Part shown: in pieces, positions 9,071-21,000 of the stretch
How the letters are laid out: each line of letters starts with the position of its first letter
How positions within the stretch are numbered: the first letter of the stretch is position 1
NCBI RefSeq assembly: GCF_046719765.1
Contig: NZ_JABEBY010000010.1
Location: forward strand, 1-64,000
Length of the DNA stretch: 64,000 nt
Direction of reading: 5' to 3'
Origin: Halonotius sp046719765
GTDB lineage: Archaea > Halobacteriota > Halobacteria > Halobacteriales > Haloferacaceae
Notes under the pieces: model-generated
The model's input: only the letters and a program-made list of their open reading frames with translations
Told to the model about the DNA's origin: nothing
Database searches by the model: none
Program-made: the position numbers and the translations under genes

Positions 9071-9844
9071 CTACGTCGCGCTGTCGTCGCTTCGGTCGTC
9101 TTTTTTGTTGTCGCCATCCGTTTCTTTGGCCTCCGCATCGGCGGCCTGCTCGTCGAGTTGCGCCTCGATCGCCTCGGTTTTGGCTTCGAGCTTCTCGGTG
9201 GCCGCTGAGACCTCGTCGCTGACGGTCTCCTCGACGGCTGCTTCGACCGTCTCCTCGACCCGTTTGGCGACCTCCTCACCAACCGTTTCCTCAACCGACT
9301 TTTCGACCTCGTCGCCGACGGTCTCCTCAACGGTTTTCTCGACCTCCTCACCGACTGTTTTCTCGACGGTCTTTTCGACCTCATCGCCGACAGTCTCCTC
9401 GACGGTTTTGGCAACCTCGTCGCCGACGGTCGCTTCGACCGTTTCCTCGACAGTTTCGCTGACGCCGTCGTCGACGGTCTTGCCGACGGTCGCTTCGACC
9501 GTTTTCTCGACGGTGTCGCCGACCTCCTTTTCGACCGTTTCACCGACCGTTTTCTCGACGGTGTCGCCAACCTCCTTTTCGACCGTTTTCTCGACGGCCT
9601 CACCGACCTCCTTGTCGACGGTTTCCTCGACGGTCTTTTCGACGGCCTCGGCGACCTCCCGTGTCATCCAGTCGGGATCGAACCGGGCCATCTTCCAGAC
9701 GACGTGGATGGTGTACGACAGCAACACACCGACGCCAAAGGCGACGCCGGTTTGGGTGCCGACGACAACGAGCAACACCACGGCCAGCGAGATCAGGATC
9801 CCGAAGGCCATGTCGACGGCGAAATCGACGCGGTTCGGTTTCAT
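9071..9844 (-). CDS. Membrane-anchored protein with 38 tandem Val-headed tetrads
   Basis: The 257-residue product has a basic N-terminus, a hydrophobic region (about residues 12-50: two short membrane segments) and then a cytoplasmic-type domain in which valine occupies every fourth position without a break for 38 tetrads. These are of the type VEKT, VEET, VGDE, VGET and VEKE, from about residue 66 to 217. A Lys/Glu/Asp-rich tail follows. The exact four-residue period differs from the 3.5 of a standard coiled coil. No family is recognised; a long surface helix or helical bundle is inferred. ATG 9844 is preferred to an upstream in-frame ATG because it sits directly before the membrane segment. 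Confidence 0.75.
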   Translation of the reverse strand: MKPNRVDFAVDMAFGILISLAVVLLVVVGTQTGVAFGVGVLLSYTIHVVWKMARFDPDWMTREVAEAVEKTVEETVDKEVGEAVEKTVEKEVGDTVEKTVGETVEKEVGDTVEKTVEATVGKTVDDGVSETVEETVEATVGDEVAKTVEETVGDEVEKTVEKTVGEEVEKTVEETVGDEVEKSVEETVGEEVAKRVEETVEAAVEETVSDEVSAATEKLEAKTEAIEAQLDEQAADAEAKETDGDNKKDDRSDDSAT

Positions 9845-9959
9845 GACTGTCCCCCAAGAGAGCAACTGTAAATCGACATACCGTCGCTACTCGGCCGGCG
9901 GGTTTAGTTGTCCCGTCACGGCCCAACAGTTTACATCGGTGCGGGCGATACCGCCTGCT

Positions 9960-10532
9960 ATGTACGTCCGCGATGGAAAACCCCGAGATGAGACGTGGCT
10001 CCGTGAGGGGATCGAGACGATGGGACTCGCGGCGGCGACGATTCAGCCGGCGGAGTACGTGATCGCGGTCGACGAGAGCTCAAACGACCGGGCCGGCTTC
10101 GGCCGGCTTCGCGTCTCCTCCGGCGAGCCACCCGTCGGCGAGATAACGAGCGTCGGCGTCCGGGAACCCTGGCGCGGCCAAGGGGTTGGGGCCCACATCA
10201 TCGAGCGGCTGCTCACAAAAAGCGGCGATGCTGGCGTTACGACGGCCTACATGCTGACCGACGAGCCCGGCTATCCGGCGCAGTTCGGCTTCGAACAGCG
10301 GGCCGTCGAGAGCCTGCCGGAGCCGCTGGTCGACCGACAGGCCGAAAAACAGGCTGCCTCCGACGGCGATGTCGTTGCCCTCGCCATCGATATCGACGAC
10401 TTCGAGATGCCCACCGACCGCCGGGAAGCGTTCAAATCGGCCAGCCCGGCCGGCGATGAGCCGACCGTCGAATCCGAGGAGTTCGGGATCGACGCCGAGG
10501 GAGCGACCTACAAGTACGATACCGGTCGCTGA
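9960..10532 (+). CDS. GNAT family N-acetyltransferase
   Basis: This 190-residue product shows the acetyl-CoA-binding motif A of the GNAT fold, ITSVGVREPWRGQGVGAHII near residues 61-80, preceded by GFGRLRV and followed by a typical motif B (GYPAQFGFEQRAV). The substrate is unknown. The acidic C-terminal 60 residues may be a lineage extension. It is convergent with the small membrane gene at 10534, with one base between the stops. Confidence 0.8.
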   Translation: MYVRDGKPRDETWLREGIETMGLAAATIQPAEYVIAVDESSNDRAGFGRLRVSSGEPPVGEITSVGVREPWRGQGVGAHIIERLLTKSGDAGVTTAYMLTDEPGYPAQFGFEQRAVESLPEPLVDRQAEKQAASDGDVVALAIDIDDFEMPTDRREAFKSASPAGDEPTVESEEFGIDAEGATYKYDTGR

Positions 10533-10533
10533 C

Positions 10534-10797
10534 CTACCGATCGTCAAGGAAGTCCGTGCTGAACACGATATATGTCAGGGCGGTCGTAAACAGGATCGGC
10601 GGGAGTTGGGCGAACGCCCACAGCGGTTCAAGCCCAAAATTGAGGATCAAGACGGCGTTGCCGACGCCAAGCGCGAGAAACGGCAGCGCGTAGAGGGCTG
10701 CTCGCCGGCGGTTGCGACCCTCCGCTGTCGACTCCGCGGGTTGTGAACCCCTTGTCGACGCATCCGGCCCCTCGGTCTTACCGGGTGGCGGTGCCAT
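10534..10797 (-). CDS. Small two-helix membrane protein
   Basis: This 87-residue product has a polar, proline-rich first third, then two hydrophobic stretches: about residues 32-52 (ALYALPFLALGVGNAVLILN) and 57-80 (LWAFAQLPPILFTTALTYIV). No known family is recognised. ATG 10797 is chosen because it opens a compact protein that does not overlap the next gene upstream; a longer frame reaches 10857. It probably forms an operon with the two membrane genes upstream on the same strand. Confidence 0.6.
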   Translation of the reverse strand: MAPPPGKTEGPDASTRGSQPAESTAEGRNRRRAALYALPFLALGVGNAVLILNFGLEPLWAFAQLPPILFTTALTYIVFSTDFLDDR

Positions 10798-10837
10798 AGC
10801 GTCTCGTAGGGGCCGATGGGTAAAAAGCGGGCGTCTT

Positions 10838-11110
10838 TCAGTTCGGGTCGTGGTCAAACCGCGAGGCCACCGACACCAACCCGTAGAGCACCCCGATCGC
10901 CAGCGCGATCAGCCCCATGCCATACAGCGTCATCGCCCCCGGTGTGATCGGCACCGTCACCAGCCCAAGGGGTTCGATGGCGTCGATCCCGCCACCGCCG
11001 TTGGCACCGACAACAAAGCCAAGCACGCCACCGAGGACAACCGTACCACCGCCTAACAGGAGAAGGATCCGCCGTCCGGCACCGGTCTCGGTGTCGCTGT
11101 CAGTCGTCAC
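10838..11110 (-). CDS. Small membrane protein of unknown function
   Basis: This 90-residue product has two to three hydrophobic segments: about residues 14-35 (ILLLLGGGTVVLGGVLGFVV), then LGLVTVPITPGAMTLYGMGL and IALAIGVLYGLVSVA, and ends with a charged RFDHDPN. No function can be assigned. Its start overlaps the end of the gene at 11100-11333 by 11 bp, so the two are probably translated from one message. Confidence 0.65.
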   Translation of the reverse strand: MTTDSDTETGAGRRILLLLGGGTVVLGGVLGFVVGANGGGGIDAIEPLGLVTVPITPGAMTLYGMGLIALAIGVLYGLVSVASRFDHDPN

Positions 11111-11333
11111 AGGGTCGGTATGAGCCGCGATGACTACAGCCTTTCTGTCCGGCTGTTGGGGGTGCCATGGCGATCGAGAGCCCGATCATGATCGCGGCAA
11201 CCCCGGCACCAACCCCGACGCCGGCGAGCAGCGGGATCGCCAGCCACCAGCCCGCGGCCGCACCGCCAGCAACAGAGGCGGGCATCGCGGCCAACAGCCC
11301 GTCGTAGCGCGTCGGCGACGGTGGTCGATCCAT
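11100..11333 (-). CDS. Small membrane protein of unknown function
   Basis: This 77-residue product has a short cytosolic start (MDRPPSPTRYDGLLAAMPAS), then one long or two short hydrophobic segments rich in Gly and Ala (about residues 20-58), and a basic, cysteine-containing tail. It heads a run of three small membrane genes (11333 down to 10534). The tail after residue 60 looks low quality, so the true reading frame end is less certain than the hydrophobic core. Confidence 0.5.
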   Translation of the reverse strand: MDRPPSPTRYDGLLAAMPASVAGGAAAGWWLAIPLLAGVGVGAGVAAIMIGLSIAMAPPTAGQKGCSHRGSYRPCDD

Positions 11334-11420
11334 GCCGATCTGTCTGCTCCCCTGCTAATTAAATATTATTATCGATGGTTCCACGCCAAGCTATTTGCTG
11401 GTCGGCCCTCCCTGCTCGGT

Positions 11421-11885
11421 ATGGACAATCCATTGATCGAACACGCACGCGAGGCACTCGCCGAGGCCTACGTCCCGTACTCCGAGTACCGCGTCGGAGC
11501 CGCCCTCCGGACGGCCGACGGCGAGATTTTCACCGGCTGCAACATCGAGAACGCCAACTACTCCAACAGCCTCCATGCCGAGGAGGTGGCGATCGGAACG
11601 GCGGTAGCAGCAGGCCACCGAGAGTTCGAGCGGCTGGCGGTTAGCTCCGGCGTCCGCGACGGCGTTACCCCCTGTGGGATGTGCCGACAGACGCTCGCGG
11701 AGTTCTGTGGGGACGACCTCACGATCGTCTCTGATCTCGGCGACGGCGCGGTCACGACCTACACCCTCGGCGAGTTGCTCCCCGAAACGATCTCGGCGTC
11801 AACGCTGTCGGCCGCTGCCGAGGCCAGCGACGACGCGGAACCGCCACACGAGGTGGGTGACACAGACAGTGAGGAACCATCATGA
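11421..11885 (+). CDS. cdd: Cytidine deaminase
   Basis: This enzyme deaminates (deoxy)cytidine to (deoxy)uridine in pyrimidine salvage. The zinc motif is complete: HAEEVAIGTAV near residue 53 and PCGMCRQTLAEF near residue 83. FTGCNIENANYSNSLHAEE is the substrate-binding stretch. The core is about 130 residues, as usual for small tetrameric Cdd; the last 25 residues are an acidic haloarchaeal tail. It overlaps the next gene by ATGA, so the two salvage enzymes are translationally coupled. An A/T-rich stretch (taattaaatattatt, 11356-11370) is the likely promoter region. Confidence 0.93.
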   Translation: MDNPLIEHAREALAEAYVPYSEYRVGAALRTADGEIFTGCNIENANYSNSLHAEEVAIGTAVAAGHREFERLAVSSGVRDGVTPCGMCRQTLAEFCGDDLTIVSDLGDGAVTTYTLGELLPETISASTLSAAAEASDDAEPPHEVGDTDSEEPS

Positions 11886-12727
11886 CGGACGGAGATACCC
11901 CACCCGAGAGAAGAGACAGCGAAGACCCAAACACCGATCGCCAGTACCACCTCGAAGTCACCGACGACGACGTTGCCGACAGCGTCCTCCTGCCGGGGAA
12001 CCCGGATCGGCTGGCAACGATCACCGACGTATGGGAGTCGGCGACCGAGGTTGCCAGCCACCGGGAGTACCGCACCGCAACCGGCCGGTATCGGGAGACG
12101 CCGATATCGGTCACCTCCACGGGGATCGGCGGCCCCTCGACAGGCATCGCCGTCGAGGAGCTTGCCCGCGTCGGCGCGGAGACGCTCATCCGGGTGGGCT
12201 CCTGTGGCACCGTCCGGCCCGACATCGCCGTCGGCGATCTTGTCATTACCTCGGGGGCGATGCGCGGTGAGGGAACGAGCAGCGAGTATATCGACGAGAC
12301 GTATCCGGCGAGTGCCGACTACGAGGTGATCGCCGCGTTGGTCGCCGCCGCCGAGCGACTGGGATACGAGTACCACGTCGGCGTCACCCTCAGCACCGAC
12401 AGCTTCTATGCCGGCCAAGGGCGGCCCGGCTTCGAGGGGTATGAGGCCCCCGGCAGCGACGACCTGTTGGAAACGCTCAAATCGGCCAACGTCGCCAACA
12501 TCGAGATGGAGGCCGCAACGCTGTTTACGATTGCCGGTCTCTATGATCTGCGAGCGGGGGCGGTGTGTGCGGTGTACGCCAACCGCGAAACCGGCGAGTT
12601 CGAGACGATCGGCGCGCGAGCAGCCGCTGAAACGGCGAGCCTCGCGGTCGCGCTGCTGGCCAAGATGGACGCCGCAAAGGCGGCCGCCGGTGTCGACCGC
12701 TGGCATCCCGGCCTTTCGCTTGAGTGA
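11882..12727 (+). CDS. udp: Nucleoside phosphorylase (uridine phosphorylase type)
   Basis: This 281-residue product is in the PNP/UDP family that releases ribose 1-phosphate from nucleosides. Seen are LLPGNPDRLATITD near residue 36, STGIGGPSTGIAVEELARVG near residue 79, the phosphate-site RVGSCGTVRPDIAVGDL near 102, and NIEMEAATLFTIAGLYDLRAG near 205. Pairing with cdd makes uridine the likely substrate, the product of the deaminase just upstream. That substrate choice is inference; adenosine or inosine phosphorolysis cannot be excluded. Confidence 0.87.
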   Translation: MTDGDTPPERRDSEDPNTDRQYHLEVTDDDVADSVLLPGNPDRLATITDVWESATEVASHREYRTATGRYRETPISVTSTGIGGPSTGIAVEELARVGAETLIRVGSCGTVRPDIAVGDLVITSGAMRGEGTSSEYIDETYPASADYEVIAALVAAAERLGYEYHVGVTLSTDSFYAGQGRPGFEGYEAPGSDDLLETLKSANVANIEMEAATLFTIAGLYDLRAGAVCAVYANRETGEFETIGARAAAETASLAVALLAKMDAAKAAAGVDRWHPGLSLE

Positions 12728-12783
12728 GGAGGCGGCCACACCGTTCCAAAGCCGCTTTATCCGAGGGCCCCAGAGGCAGTGGT

Positions 12784-13947
12784 ATGTCAGCCAACGTCGT
12801 TGTCGTCGGTGCCGGCTATGCCGGTACTGGAGCCGTCAAATCGTTTGAAGACGAGGTCGATGATGGGGAAGCCGAGCTTACCTGGATCTCCGAACACGAC
12901 TACCATCTTGTCCTCCACGAGACCCATCGGGTGATCCGGCGTCCCGAGGTCGAATCAAAGGTAGCGATCCCGGTCGATGAGATCAAATCGCCGGCAACGA
13001 ACTTCATCCGCGACCGCGTCACGGATATCAACACCGACGAACAGACGCTCGAACTGCAGGACGGCGAGGCCGTCGACTACGATTACCTGCTTGTGGCGGT
13101 CGGTAGCTCGACGGCCTTCTTCGGGATCGACGGCCTCGAAGAACACTCGCTGACGATGAAGAGTCTCGACGATGCTCGTGAGATCCATGAGGCGGTTCGG
13201 ACGGCCGGCGAGGAGGCCACGCAGTCTGAACCGGCACAGGTGGTGGTCGGCGGTGCGGGGCTATCAGGCATCCAGATCGCCGGTGAGATCGCCGGCTACC
13301 GCGACGACACCCACGCGCCGATCGATATCACGCTGATCGAAGGTCTTGATGAGATCTTCCCGGGCAACGATCCCGAGGTACAGGGCGCGCTCCGAAAACG
13401 CCTGCTGGAACGCGATATCGAGATCCTTACCGGGGATTTCATCTCCGAGGTCGACGACGACTCCGTCTACCTTGGCGAGGAATCGATGCCGTACGACGTG
13501 CTCGTGTGGGCCGGCGGTATCACCGGCCACGAGCCGGCCGCCAACAGCGAGCTTGCGACGGATGAGCGATCGAACCGGCTCCACGTCGAATCAAACTTCC
13601 AGACCAGCGACGACCGGGTGTTTGCGATCGGCGACACCGCGCTGATCGACCAGGGCGGCGACGAACAGGCACCGCCGACCGCGGAGGCCGCCTGGACGGC
13701 CGCGGAGGTCGCCGGCGAGAACCTGGTTCGCGCACTGCGGGGCGCGCCGCTGAAATCGTGGCAACACAAGGATAAGGGAACGGCTATCTCGGTCGGCGAA
13801 GACGCCGTTGCCCATGATGTGATCGGGGTTCCGATCAACACCTTCGGTGGGGTCGCCGCCAGAACACTGAAGAAAGCGATCGCCGCCCGCTGGATCGCCG
13901 AGATAAGCTCGACAAAACGCGCCATCAGTGCCTGGAGCGACATGTAA
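12784..13947 (+). CDS. NADH dehydrogenase-like FAD/NAD(P) oxidoreductase
   Basis: This 387-residue product is a pyridine nucleotide-disulfide-type flavoprotein of the type II NADH dehydrogenase group. It has an N-terminal FAD loop VVVVGAGYAGTGAVKS at residues 4-19, a second Rossmann loop QVVVGGAGLSGIQIAGEIAG near residue 150 for NAD(P)H, and the FAD-closing DRVFAIGDTALID near 275. No redox-active cysteine pair is present, which fits NDH-2 and not a disulfide reductase. The C-terminal 40 residues are amphipathic and may touch the membrane. The electron acceptor (quinone) is inferred. Confidence 0.85.
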   Translation: MSANVVVVGAGYAGTGAVKSFEDEVDDGEAELTWISEHDYHLVLHETHRVIRRPEVESKVAIPVDEIKSPATNFIRDRVTDINTDEQTLELQDGEAVDYDYLLVAVGSSTAFFGIDGLEEHSLTMKSLDDAREIHEAVRTAGEEATQSEPAQVVVGGAGLSGIQIAGEIAGYRDDTHAPIDITLIEGLDEIFPGNDPEVQGALRKRLLERDIEILTGDFISEVDDDSVYLGEESMPYDVLVWAGGITGHEPAANSELATDERSNRLHVESNFQTSDDRVFAIGDTALIDQGGDEQAPPTAEAAWTAAEVAGENLVRALRGAPLKSWQHKDKGTAISVGEDAVAHDVIGVPINTFGGVAARTLKKAIAARWIAEISSTKRAISAWSDM

Positions 13948-13994
13948 CCAGGAAGGAACACCATCCACCACCCGCGAAAAAACAGAAAAACGCG

Positions 13995-14519
13995 CTATTC
14001 GTCGACCGGGGCAACCATCTCGTCGATCTCGAGGATCAGAATACTGTCGGTGTCATCCTTAGCATCGAGCGTGCCGGTGATCTTCAGCTTCGACAGCGGC
14101 GTCGGACCGACGGTCACCGAATCACCCTCATGGAAGTCACGGATCGAGCCCTGAAGGTGGATCTCGGCCCGGCAGAGCTCCGGGTGGTGAACACTGGAGA
14201 GATCGATGCTCTCGACGGTCGCGTTGTTGATCGACTCACCGTCGTGCTGAAGCGGTACCGGCGCGGGCTCATCCATCTGATCAACATCGAGGGCCTCGTA
14301 GGCGTCGGCGGTCGGCTTATAGCCGCCTTTCGGACCGGGAACCCCCTCAACGAGTTGGAGTGCTTTGAGGCTCTGCATCTGGTTGCGGATCGTCCCGGGG
14401 TTGCGGTCGACCTCCTCGGCGATATCCTCGCCTTTGATCGCGTCTTCGGCCTCGCGGTGGAGGTTGGTCAGTGCGGTCAGAATCGTTTTCTGACTTGGCG
14501 TGAGTTCGATCGATGACAT
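13995..14519 (-). CDS. Winged-helix (Rrf2-like) transcription regulator
   Basis: This 174-residue product starts with a helix-turn-helix domain (residues 1-70: LTPSQKTILTALTNLHREAE, then the recognition segment EVDRNPGTIRNQMQSLKALQ and the wing VPGPKGGYKPTADAYEALD). The C-terminal half (about 95-174) is a beta-rich domain of unknown ligand (GDSVTVGPTPLSKLKITGTL). Similar haloarchaeal proteins are named Rrf2-like. No Fe-S cysteines are seen; there is one Cys. The target is unknown. Confidence 0.75.
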   Translation of the reverse strand: MSSIELTPSQKTILTALTNLHREAEDAIKGEDIAEEVDRNPGTIRNQMQSLKALQLVEGVPGPKGGYKPTADAYEALDVDQMDEPAPVPLQHDGESINNATVESIDLSSVHHPELCRAEIHLQGSIRDFHEGDSVTVGPTPLSKLKITGTLDAKDDTDSILILEIDEMVAPVDE

Positions 14520-14670
14520 GTGCTTCCGTTCGATGGGACTACGCATAAATCCGATGGAAGAATAATTACAGTTCAGGTGATAAATTTCAGTTCGGCCTCG
14601 GCGCAAAATTCTTTCGAGGTGACAAACAAATCCTCTCTGTTCCACCGATCGTGTCCTGTGACAGACACGC

Positions 14671-15516
14671 TCAGGGCTGCAGTTGTCGTTGCACCTGTTC
14701 GGCGACAGCCGATCGGAACCCGGCCTGATCGAGGCTGTCGGCACCCAGAAAGGCGTCAGGATGGCGGCGACCAACAGCCGCACAGAGTCGATCAGTTACC
14801 GCATCGACGGCGACCGGCTGGTCTGCCGCCCGGAGCGACGCAGCGATCGCGTCGATCCGCTCGCCCGTTGCGTATTCGGTGATCAGCCCATCGATCGAGG
14901 GTGCTGTGGCTGACTTGGCTGATTCTAGTGCTGGTGTAGCTGTCGGGACAGCAGCATGCGATACCCTGCCGCGGTGGCCCTGCTTATCCCGGATCACGAC
15001 GCCCGCGGCCGGGCCGTCGTACCACGCCGACCCCGGAATCTCGTAGGTGTCGACGCTGAAATCCCGAGCGTGAACCTCGCGCCGAAAGGTGTTGACGGGG
15101 TCGAGCCCGAGCCGTCGAAAGATGCCATCGGCGGCATCCGGCGGGCGAAACGCCTCGTCGTCGGCTGCCCACACGTCAGTCCCAAGAAACGGGGGCATCG
15201 AACCAAGATCGTAGGGCACCGACTCCCGGGTGGTCGCCACGCCGTAGAAGGTGACCCCCTCCACATCGTCGACAGCCGCCCGCAACGCCGCGCGGTCAAG
15301 CGACTCCCGGATGTGCTGAACCGCACACTGAAATGGGAGCGGGATGGCGTTGGGATCGGCGTAGACGGTCTCGGCGTCGCCGACGCGGAGTAGCCCGGAG
15401 TCCTGTAGCTGAAAGCGGAGCGGCCGGCCGTCGATCAGCTCCAACAGCCAGAGATGGCCCGACAGAAGGTCGTCCGGCGCGTCTGCGACCGGTTGAACGG
15501 ACGGAAACTCGTTCAC
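14671..15516 (-). CDS. Degenerate nucleotidyltransferase/RNA-ligase-like protein
   Basis: This 281-residue product starts at GTG 15516, three bases after the gyrA stop, so it is the last gene of the gyrB-gyrA operon. I read weak RNA ligase-fold landmarks: LWLLELIDGRPLRFQL near residue 23-38 resembles motif I (K-x-D-G), but leucine replaces the adenylated lysine. VTFYGVATTRESVPYDL and FLGTDVWAA resemble motifs III/IIIa, and AAGVVIRDKQGHRGRV resembles motif IV without its glutamate. If correct, it is a catalytically dead relative. The C-terminal 90 residues look like an accessory helical domain. The family assignment is tentative; the gene itself is real. Confidence 0.55.
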   Translation of the reverse strand: MNEFPSVQPVADAPDDLLSGHLWLLELIDGRPLRFQLQDSGLLRVGDAETVYADPNAIPLPFQCAVQHIRESLDRAALRAAVDDVEGVTFYGVATTRESVPYDLGSMPPFLGTDVWAADDEAFRPPDAADGIFRRLGLDPVNTFRREVHARDFSVDTYEIPGSAWYDGPAAGVVIRDKQGHRGRVSHAAVPTATPALESAKSATAPSIDGLITEYATGERIDAIAASLRAADQPVAVDAVTDRLCAAVGRRHPDAFLGADSLDQAGFRSAVAEQVQRQLQP

Positions 15517-15519
15517 GCG

Positions 15520-18047
<2,528 letters not shown>

Positions 18048-18048
<1 letters not shown>

Positions 18049-21000
18049 TAGATATCAACCCATTCGGCGTCGGTCGCGTGTTCCTTGATGAACTGTTTCC
18101 GCGGTTCGACGGCGTCGCCCATCAACACCGAAAACATCCGGTCGGCCGCCGCGGCGTCCTCGATGGTGATCCGCTTGAGGATGCGATTCTCTGGATCCAT
18201 CGTCGTCTCCCACAGTTGATCCGGGTTCATCTCGCCAAGACCTTTGAACCGTTGCACCTGGGTTGGGTTGCCGTTGCACTTCTCTTCGACGATCCGGTCG
18301 CGGTCAGCCTCTGTCATCGCGTCGTAGGTGTTCCCGCGGTAGCGCACGCGGTACAGCGGCGGTTGAGCGGCATAGACGTAGCCAGCTTCGATCAACGGCC
18401 GCATATGGCGGTATAGCAGGGTTAAGAGGAGTGTTCTGATATGGGCTCCGTCAACATCCGCGTCCGTATTATGCGCACAGAGCCCGCCCATGCCGGCGAT
18501 AAAGTTCTCGTCACTCTCAACGGAGAAGTCGTAGACGTACTCGCTGGACGGCTCGACTTCCGATACCTCTCTCACCGAAAGGGCGATAAGGTCATCGGAT
18601 ATCTCACGGTATCGCCTTGCACCCGGATTGTCGTGGCCGTCATCGATTTTCGGCACGAGTGCGTCGCCGTTACGGTGGGATGCCCATACGTCACGAATCC
18701 GGTCGAGATCAGCGCGCGCTGCGACCGTGACGGTGTGTCGCTCCGCGTTCGTCTCGTAGCCGGCATCGAGAACCGACGGCGGTGTGGTGGAGTGAGAGCC
18801 CATGACGCCCTGTGCGGAGAGCAGATACATGAGACCACTGGCGAGATCGCGTGAACAAGTCGTCCACGCGATCCGATTCTCGTTGACGGTTCCATCGCCG
18901 TGCAGATATCCGCGGAGGAACGCCTGCTGACACGACGACGACACGTCGAAGACGAGATCCGGAACCGATTTTTTGACTGCCGTTTCGCCATCGAAGCCGA
19001 AGGCGTGTTCCCAGACGAGGGCTGCGGCGCGGTTGACGAGTTTAACCTCGTCGACGCGGTCGTCGGCCTCGCTGTGTTTGGCCGGTATCCCGAAGACCGC
19101 CTCGAACGCATCGATGTAATGCTCTCGTAACGACGCATTGGTGTCACCAATCGCCAGGCGGATTCCGTTGCGCGGCGAACTTGATCCATCGGCTGCGTAG
19201 ATGCCGAACAGCTCACAGAGCGTCTCGTCGATCCTGATGTAGCGATCGATCCCATGATCGGCGTAATGTTCCGGTGTCAACTCAACGTGGGCATCCTCGG
19301 GGATGTCGTCGAGATCCGACTCCTCAAGATCGCTGATCCGAACGTAGTCACGAACGCGGTTGGTCGGCGCGCCCTCGTACTGGTTGTTCCAGCGTTGATC
19401 GAGCAGCGAGTCGCCGACAGTCACATCGTCCATCACTGCGGCGGGCGACGCGCCGACCGCCCCACAGTAGGCCTCGAAGTTCGAGACCGTCGGCCGCGAG
19501 TTACCACGCTCCCACTGCGAGACTGTGATCGGCTGGGAGACGCCGACGGCATCACACACGTCCTGCTGTGTCAGTCCCGCATCGGTTCGTTCGGATCGAA
19601 GTTGTGAGCGAACCGATTCCGGGATCTCGACGCGCGGCTCCGCGCGGGCGACGGCCCCGCCGTCGGTGGCGTACTCCGCGCGAACCTGCTGTTTGAACAT
19701 CTCTTCGATCCCTTCACCACGGGCGTAGAGTTCCGAGTCCAGTTTGTCCTGTCGGGCGACGAGTTCGGCCAGCAGGTCGATCCGATCGCCATCACGGTCG
19801 CCGGAGACGGGGATCGACCGTGGGGCGACGACCTCGTCGCCCGATTCGATCTCGTCGCCGCTGGCTAGCTGGATCTCTCCGTTGCGGTGGACGAACACGC
19901 TGTGTGAGGCGGTGACTTTCAGATTCCGCCCGTAGTCCGTTTCGATCTCGTAGAGCGGCTCATCGATCTTGTGGCGGATCACCTGATCGATCGGCCGGAA
20001 CTTGGTTCGGTTGTCGTCGCGACCGAAACAGAGTACCTCGTAGTCGTCGTAGCCATCGCCGTCGGCGTCGATCACACCGTCGATGAACGAACCGATCTCG
20101 ACGAACTGGGTGTTGCCGTCGCCATCGCGGACAAAGCCGTGTTCCTCGCCATCGACGCTCATCAGGATGATCTTGTGATACCGCGCCTCCTCGATATCGA
20201 ACTCTTCGCCAACGCCCGCGCCGATCGCGGTGATCAGCGCGCGGATCTCGTCGTTTTCGAGAATGCGATCGAGACGATGTTTCTCGACGTTGAGGATCTT
20301 GCCTTTGATCGGGAGGATCGCCTGATTGTGGCGGTCGCGGCCCTGTTTGGCCGAGCCGCCGGCGGAGTCGCCCTCGACGACAAACAGCTCGCTCTCGCTG
20401 GGTTCACGCGTCTGGCAGTCGGCGAGTTTGCCGGGCAGGGCGGTCGATTCCAGCGCCGATTTTCGGCGCGTTAGTTCCTCGGCTTGTTTGGCTGCCTTTC
20501 GCGCACGGGCTGCCTCGGCGGCCTTCGCCACGACGGCTTCGCCGGTGTCGGGATTTTCTTCGAGATAGGTTCGAAGGTGTTCGTGGGTCGCACTTTCGAC
20601 GATCCCGCGAACCTCGCTGTTGCCAAGTTTGGTCTTGGTCTGGCCCTCGAACTGCGGGTCGGGGTGTTTGATCGAGACGACCGCGGTGAGACCCTCCCGT
20701 ACGTCCTCGCCTTTGAGGTTTTCATCGAGATCGGTCGTCAGATTGTGGTCGTTTGCGTAATCGTTGATAACCCGGGTGAGCGCGGTCTTGAAGCCGGTGA
20801 GATGGGTGCCGCCCTCGCGGGTGTTGATGTTGTTGGCGAAGGCATGAATCGAGCCCTGGAGCTCGTCAGTGGCCTGAATGGCGATCTCGACGGCGATATC
20901 GTCTTCCTCGTCGTCGAAGTAGATAACCTCCTCGTGGAGCGGGGTTTTCGTCTCGTTGAGATAGTGAACGAACTCCTTGATGCCGCCGTCATACAGAAAC

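Noticed and set aside
9067..9603. 178-residue Arg/Ser/Lys-repeat frame overlapping the tetrad-repeat gene
   Set aside because: It is the same repeat DNA read in another frame; the Val-tetrad frame has a membrane anchor, proper start and haloarchaeal acidic composition, while this one is strongly basic.
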